From Physella acuta (taxonomy: Eukaryota; Mollusca; Gastropoda; Physidae), in assembly GCF_028476545.1 (NCBI RefSeq), contig NW_026733174.1, positions 331,001-395,000 on the forward strand: DNA of 64,000 bases, given 5' to 3'. Made by a program: the position numbers and the translations under genes. Under the pieces are notes generated by a model that searched no databases, had not been told where the DNA came from, and saw only the letters and a program-made list of their open reading frames with translations. This document shows positions 58,801 through 64,000 of this stretch, piece after piece (position 1 is the stretch's first letter; each line of letters begins with the position of its first letter).

Positions 58801-61063
58801 CCTCTGCTACCTCAGTCTTTACCACCAGTACATCAACTTCACCAATCCCGATCACAACTGAAAGAAATACAACCAACACACCCATTACAACCACAAACAT
58901 ACCCACCACCACCCCAGTCACAACCACCACACAGCGCACCACAACAAACACAACGTTAAACACATCAATTCTCACGACCGCAATACCTACCACTTCCACA
59001 ACCTCAACCATCCCCAATCTTCCCACCACATTAACAACAATTATAAACACAACCACATCATCTGCAGCCAGCACTACCACTATGTTACCTTTCAGCACAA
59101 CCGCTGCCAATACCACAACCACCAAGATCACCACAGCAGTTCCAACATCCACTACATCAGCCACTACTATGCCCACTACACCATCAACGACCCCTCTAGC
59201 AGCAGCAATACAAAATGTTGCGACAACACAAACTACAATGCCAATGACAACCACACACACAACCACACCGACAGTCACCACAACAGCATCTACAACAGCA
59301 CCAACAACCACAACACCACAGACAACTACACTACCTACCACAACCACACACACAACTACACCGACAACCACACCAACACCTACAAGCACAACCACACAAA
59401 TGCACACTACCACAACAACAACAGCCATTCCCACAACAACCACACAAACATCCACATCCACACCCTCAACCACAGTACAACAAACCACACACACTTCATT
59501 TGAACCAACAACCACACCAATCACCACACCAACCAGTGTAATACTCACAATACTCACGTCAACCACAACTCTACCACCCACGACTACGTCAGCCACATCA
59601 ACAACCACACCACAAATAACCACACCACAAACAACCACACCACAATCCACACCATCCGCACACCAACACGACTCAGCATCGACTACAACAACTTCAACAG
59701 ATAACTCTGGTTCTAACAAGGCAAACGTAAGTTAAAAAAATTTATTTCACCTTTTTACATTTTATATTAATTATATTATTACATTTAATTTAAGGTAGCA
59801 TTATTAAATACAAAGTGTTGAATTCAATGCTAATTGTCGCGGAATATAATCTTTGTAAAGACAGATCATATTTTAATACATGTTTAGAGCCTACCCCCTA
59901 TCTCTTTTACAAACCGAGCTGGACTACACCGCCTGTGGGTGGGGGGGGGGGGGGGGAAGGGAGTGACACCATTAAGAAAACTGGTTAATTCTATGTAGAA
60001 CACTTGCTTTGTTTAGAAATGTAACACCGTATTACAATAAGGTGCTACAATACCTGCAATGGATGTGGCACTAAATTAACTTCAGGTGTAGTGCACTCAA
60101 AACCAATAGAAATAAAAATACATGTACACAATCATACTCTAACCAGGGTCAACACCCTGAGGTATGGCATACGGTGTCACCCTAACTGTCCCTAACGAAG
60201 GGCATATTCTACCAACCTTCATTTACATTTTGTATTCAATTCATTGTACATTTTTTAAGCATTACATCAGTTGGTTACATCAGATAATATTTAGCTAAAC
60301 TATCGTTTTTAAATTAAAACATAAAGGCTTTAATAGATATGGGCCTACACTGAGTACATAGCTAGAAGTACAACACAATTTTGATTAAAATTATAACAAA
60401 ATAGAAACGTTTTTTAAATTCGGTGGTTTTTCTAACGTTCTCATGTTATTGTGTAAAAGTAAGCGTTGGGATACCACTTCCAGTGGGGTCGGGATATTGA
60501 AATGATAGGTAAGTTTGTGACGAAACCCCTCGTTTTTCGAGAAAACCCATTTAGGCGAAAAGATCTTAGAAAAAGAAGCATTATCATAATATGATATTTC
60601 ACTGTAAAACGATTTTGTTTGTGTACTCCATATACGAGAATGTAAAAAAAAAATCTAATTAACTGTAAGAAATTATGATTCAATGATTGGAAGAATTTAA
60701 TCAAAGCTGGAATTTCTTCGTTCAATATCACGCTCTTTCAACTTCACTCACAATAATCACGTGACTCAGATTCTGTTCACGTTAACGTTGCAAATAATAC
60801 AAACTTACCGCATATCTTTTAATTACTTAAAGTACCAAATCAAGATCAGGTGTAATGAACATTAACTAATTTTAAAAAATATGTTTTTGAATCAATATTG
60901 TTTCACAATTTTTTATTTCCTATTCATATAGGCTTTGACGAGTGAAGAGAGCGGGAAATCCCGAACGAATTTAGGACTATATTTAGGGTTGCCACTTGGT
61001 CTTGTGTTGTCATGGGCAGCCATCGTTCTTGTAGCTTATGTGGTGAAGCGCTTCTGGGTATGA
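55832..61063 (+). CDS. Reeler-domain protein with Thr-rich mucin stalk and C-terminal membrane helix
   Basis: Coding exons: 55832-56030 (exon starts 55782), 57008-57132, 57837-57925, 58040-59726 and 60932-61063. All have AG/GT borders and compatible phases, giving 743 codons. Residues 1-22 are a signal peptide. Residues 26-155 are a reeler domain: SGAPDSACNPMMPQH (25-39), YKGFMIQAR (75-83), GTF (92-94), C104, ALTHR (109-113), FAWKAP (123-128), then TFATIYVDM. C32 and C104 are the expected disulfide pair. Residues 161-690 are almost wholly Thr with Pro, Ser and Ala, a presumed heavily O-glycosylated stalk. Residues 714-738 form one membrane helix, with a five-residue KRFWV tail. The predicted protein is type I, at the cell surface. 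The architecture recalls REELD1-type proteins; DOMON and cytochrome b561 domains of ferric reductases are absent. Reeler proteins are often linked to invertebrate immunity or matrix, but the function here is unknown. A MITE sits 54 bases after the stop. Confidence 0.85.
56040..56300 (+). repeat. 21-bp tandem repeat in an intron
   Basis: The unit GTGTTATGTGTGGGATCACCG is repeated about twelve times with single-base variants, just downstream of the first coding exon's donor of the reeler-mucin gene. Cys/Val and Thr/His frames across it are repeat artefacts. Confidence 0.9.
56843..57040 (+). repeat. Three tandem copies of a splice acceptor and exon start
   Basis: Units of about 68-70 bp each contain gtgtacattaaygtttt, an acceptor cag and the exon opening tracccatagcag..acacgc. 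The acceptors end at 56869, 56939 and 57007. Only the third is followed by an open exon. In the first two the frame runs into a TAA after about 19 codons. Confidence 0.85.
57453..57585 (+). mobile_element. tRNA-like SINE, second family
   Basis: GGAGGCGTGGTCGAGTCGGC is an A box of tRNA-Leu/Ser type, and GAGTTCAAACCC a B box about 45 bases downstream. A (GAA)n tail lies at 57565-57585. It differs from the SINE at 9362 and 49117. It lies in an intron of the reeler-mucin gene. Confidence 0.65.
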
Positions 61064-61117
61064 AGGATGCTAAACAGATGTCTATCGTAAACAACATCTT
61101 CTCTGAAACATTCATCT

Positions 61118-61471
61118 CAGGGGCGTAGCGAGGGGGGGGGCGGGGGGGTGCGGACCGCACCGGGTGACACCATTTAGGGGGGTGACACCAAGGCAAAAGA
61201 TAGCAAAATATATAGAGAAAAACTCGAGGGGGGGGTGCAAATCGAAAGTTTGAGGGGGGGGGGGGGGGTGCAAATCGAAAACTCGAGGGGGGGGTGCAAA
61301 TCGAAAGTTTGAGGGGGGGGGTGCAAATCGAAAGTTTGAGGGGGGGGGTGCAAATCGAAAATTTGAAAGTTTGTCCCTGGGAAGGGTCTCCTGGGAAGGG
61401 TCGCTACGCCTCTGGGGGGGTGACACCATTAAGTGCCGCACCGGGTGACACCCGACCTCGCTACGCCACTG
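61118..61471 (+). mobile_element. Family A MITE in the presumed 3' UTR of the reeler-mucin gene
   Basis: A 354-bp element begins CAGGGGCGTAGCGAGG and ends CTCGCTACGCCACTG, flanked by an exact ATTCATCT (61110-61117 and 61472-61479). It has the GTGACACC motifs of the copy at 43968, but about six TGCAAATCGAAA units. It lies 54 bases after the stop codon. Confidence 0.92.
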
Positions 61472-61479
61472 ATTCATCT

Positions 61480-61762
61480 GAATATACACGCAACAGGCAT
61501 TATAAAATTTTGAATTGTATATTAATAATTATGTACATTGTCGATAACCTATAATGCTTAATTCTAAGTAAGTTAGATTGAAAAAGTAAAAAATTGCATT
61601 AGAACAGTGACGGTAACAACGAAACGACGTCTAAAGTATTTATTTGTACTTATATAAATTAACAATGTTAAATTATTACTCCGTCTAAGATTTCCATATT
61701 TCCTTGAAAAATAAGATTTTATGCTCACGCTGTATAAAAAAAAAAAAACAACTCTAAAATTG

Positions 61763-61800
<38 letters not shown>

Positions 61801-61943
61801 GCAAAAACTGTTTGAACGCACTTGATGTGTCTGTCTGTCTGTACCGTAACCAAATCTCTATTGTTATTTCCCCGTGTTTTCTTTTGCTTACCTCTTGTAT
61901 GCGTTATGTAAAGTGTTGAATTGAATTTGTAATGATAATGATA
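61480..61943. other. Flank with a long A-run
   Basis: An interrupted A-tract (61736-61798, the longest run about 38) could be a retroposon tail, but no identifiable body precedes it. No gene is supported and no canonical AATAAA for the reeler-mucin gene was found here. Confidence 0.4.
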
Positions 61944-62383
61944 ACTAGAATACCCGTCATCCCTTGGATAACTGTGGGTTTCGGGGGTCATCCATCAAAA
62001 AACATCACGTCTGTCACTCAGAGGCATAGCGAGCCTTCCCGGCGCCCGGGGACAAACTTTTCGATTTTAACCCCCCCCCCCCCCCAAGATTTCGATTTTC
62101 AACCCCCTCCCCTCAAACTTTTGATGTGCACCCCCTCCGCCCCCCACTCAAACTTTCGATTTGAACCCCCCTCAACCTTTCAATTTATTTTTCCAAACCA
62201 TTTTGGCGCCCCAACATACGTCCCCCCGCCCCCCCCCCCCTTCACCTCCCCCCGCCTCCCCTTCCCCCCCCCCCCGCCTCCCCTCCCTCCCCCCGCCTCC
62301 CCTTCCCCCCCCCCCCCCCCCGCCTCCCCTTCCCCCCCCCCCGCCTCCCCACCCGCCCCCCCCCCCTCCTCGCTACGCTACTG
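61944..62383 (-). mobile_element. Family A MITE (62019-62383) with duplicated left flank
   Basis: The element starts CAGAGGCATAGCGAGCC and ends TCGCTACGCTACTG. A tgtcact repeat lies on both sides, with three extra bases at the right. The interior is expanded by long C-runs and CCGCCTCCCC units. The 75 bases before it (61944-62018) are repeated at 63651-63725 in front of the second copy. Confidence 0.75.
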
Positions 62384-63650
62384 CAGTGTCACTTATCGTC
62401 ACAAAAACAGAGCCCACATTCAAAAATATGTTTCTTATCTTTTAAAAACACCGAAAACACCGATTTCGGACTATCCCTTCATATACTGACGTCACATGTG
62501 ACCTACTCAACTCTACTTCACCTGCCCAGTGTCCCGCCAAGTCTCAGACAACATGTTTTTATCGTTTAAAAAACGATTCCAGCCGAGCATGTCTCTGACC
62601 ACACTATCCTTTCATATGGTTAGGACAAAGAAACAGATGAACTCTACTTCACCTGCCCTGTATCCTGCCAAGTTCAGATAGGCAACTTTATCATTAACAT
62701 CTAAAAAAAAAAAATTGAAAAAAAAAATCATTTTTTATCATTAACATCTAAAAAAAAAAAAATTGAAAAAAAATATCATTGACATATTGGTCTAGAACCT
62801 GTACTACTCGCATGAGAGCGGACTACGCTACAAACTTAGCTATTTACTCGTGACGTCACAAATGAATTTTTATACTATACTTTGATGCAACTTGATTTCG
62901 AGCGTCTAGTCTAGAAGTAGTAACTTTCAAATTAAATTTTATCTTAAATTAGCCAAACAAAGATTTATATAAAATAATTAAGGCCTGAAATAGATTCTAG
63001 ATGTATTAAGGCCTGAAATAGATTCTAGATGTAGAATTTACATTAAGTCTAGATTTAGAATTTACATTGAGTTTAGTGACCTAGATCTAGATCTAGGCTA
63101 GATTCATAAATTTCCTTCGACAGCTGATCTTTAGATCTAGAGAAATTTATTGTAAAACTAAATGAAAAAAGACAGTTGAAAATTGATATAAGTGTTGGAA
63201 CGTAATAAATACAGCAAACGGACGTATTGTTAAAGTTATGACCGACAGAAAATTAGATTTAGAACGCGTTAAACTTTGGAATGGGAACACAATTTTCTTC
63301 GATAGACGCCGCCATTTTATTGTACTAAAGAGTCAACAAAAAACTCTGACGTCACTATCAAGGGACGTCACTATCCCCACAAAGTTTATTCAAAGTATTA
63401 ACATTTTTTTAAAAATACGGTTAATTTAACAATGAATAAATCAATAAATTAATTAACGTCTTTAAATAAATTTGTGATTAACAGTCTGTCTGCATTAAAA
63501 AATTATTCTCTACCTACATACTATTTTACAGCTCTCCAGATAGAGCCGAACATATCAGGATACTTGATCAGGCAAACAAACAAACAAACAAAAAAACAAA
63601 CAAAAAAATAAATATTCAAACATGTAAACAAACTTGACTTTTAGTAGTAT
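62384..63650. other. Intergenic with SINE tails and short tandem repeats
   Basis: SINE-type tails (aactctacttcacctgccc) lie at about 62510-62530 and 62640-62665, the second with a body fragment from 62575. A 50-bp tandem pair (atcattaacatctaaaaaa) lies at 62690-62775. Duplicated ttaaggcctgaaatagattc lies at about 62980-63030, followed by a GATCTA cluster to 63140. No gene is supported. Confidence 0.5.
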
Positions 63651-64000
63651 ACTAGAATACCCGTCATCCGTTGGATAACTGTGGGTTTCGGGGGTCATCC
63701 ATCAAAAAACATCACGTCTGTCACTCAGAGGCATAGCGACCCTTCCCGGCGCCCGGGGACAAAGTTTTCGATTTGAACCCCCCCCCCCTCAAACTTTTGA
63801 TGTGCACCCCCCCCCCCCCCCCCCACTCAAACTTTCGATTTGAACCCCCCTCAACCTATCAATTTATTTTTCCAAACCATTTTGGCGCCCCAACATATGC
63901 CCCCCCCCCCTCCCCACCCCCCGCCTCCCCTTCCCCCCCCCCCCACCCCCCGCCTCCCCTCCCCACCCCCCGCCTCCCCTCCCCTACCGTCCCCCCCCCC
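63651..64000 (-). mobile_element. Second copy of the flank-plus-MITE block, cut by the window end
   Basis: 63651-63725 repeats 61944-62018 almost exactly. From 63726 a family A element (CAGAGGCATAGCGACCC) follows, with C-runs, GGCGCC and CCGCCTCCCC units. The window ends in a C-run before its right terminus. Confidence 0.75.

Noticed and set aside
58166-59719. 517-codon Val-rich open frame on the minus strand
   Set aside because: It is the complement of the Thr-rich (ACN) stalk exon of the reeler-mucin gene; the plus strand has matching splice sites, a reeler domain and a membrane exon.
61932-62489. Pro-rich frames of 94-185 codons over C-runs
   Set aside because: They cover an expanded C-rich MITE; the frames start and end at element features and have no protein-like flanks.

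Overview
The window looks like nuclear DNA of an invertebrate animal, most likely a gastropod mollusc. The reasons are small spliced exons in long AT-rich introns, dispersed GATCTA/CTAGAT and TAGGCCTA motifs, many (TA)n tracts, tRNA-derived SINEs, and very many short DNA transposons carrying long G or C homopolymers. No genus can be assigned by eye. Nothing bacterial, viral or CRISPR-like was found. About 85 percent of the window is intergenic or intronic repeat.

Layout. (1) 2262-2404, minus strand: a possible first coding exon of an unidentified acidic protein whose remainder would lie beyond the left edge. (2) 4641-12277, plus strand: a seven-exon gene for the mitochondrial complex III hinge protein (UQCRH). 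It has an unusual N-terminal extension in which two neighbouring exons each encode the motif DC-x-CFCFCEDP. (3) About 12.6-35.7 kb: a gene-poor block of minisatellites, DNA transposons (several with exact 8-bp target duplications), a foldback-like element and a satellite array split by a 1.24-kb hAT-like element. (4) 35.76-39.7 kb: a gene with a clear TATA/Inr promoter (E-boxes, MEF2 site), a non-coding first exon and a 479-codon coding exon for an unidentified disordered protein. (5) 45651-47717: a C2H2 zinc-finger gene with three almost identical tandem fingers. It ends in a poly(A) signal plus a genomic A27 tract, so it is probably a retrocopy that is beginning to decay. (6) 55.4-61.1 kb: a spliced gene for a reeler-domain protein with a very long Thr-rich mucin-like stalk and a C-terminal membrane helix. 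The 5' end of one of its exons, including the splice acceptor, is present in three tandem copies. (7) The right edge holds a duplicated block containing one G/C-rich transposon copy twice.

The genes do not form an obvious pathway. UQCRH is a respiratory housekeeping gene, the reeler-mucin protein is predicted at the cell surface, the zinc-finger protein would be nuclear, and the 479-residue protein may be regulatory. The most interesting signals are the Cys-repeat extension of UQCRH, the reeler-mucin-TM architecture with its tandem acceptor copies, the zinc-finger retrocopy, the 113-bp near-perfect palindrome at 50782-51051, and the hAT-like MITE family that spreads G-runs through the locus. 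All gene models were spliced by eye from ORFs, splice consensus and family knowledge; no search or alignment was run.
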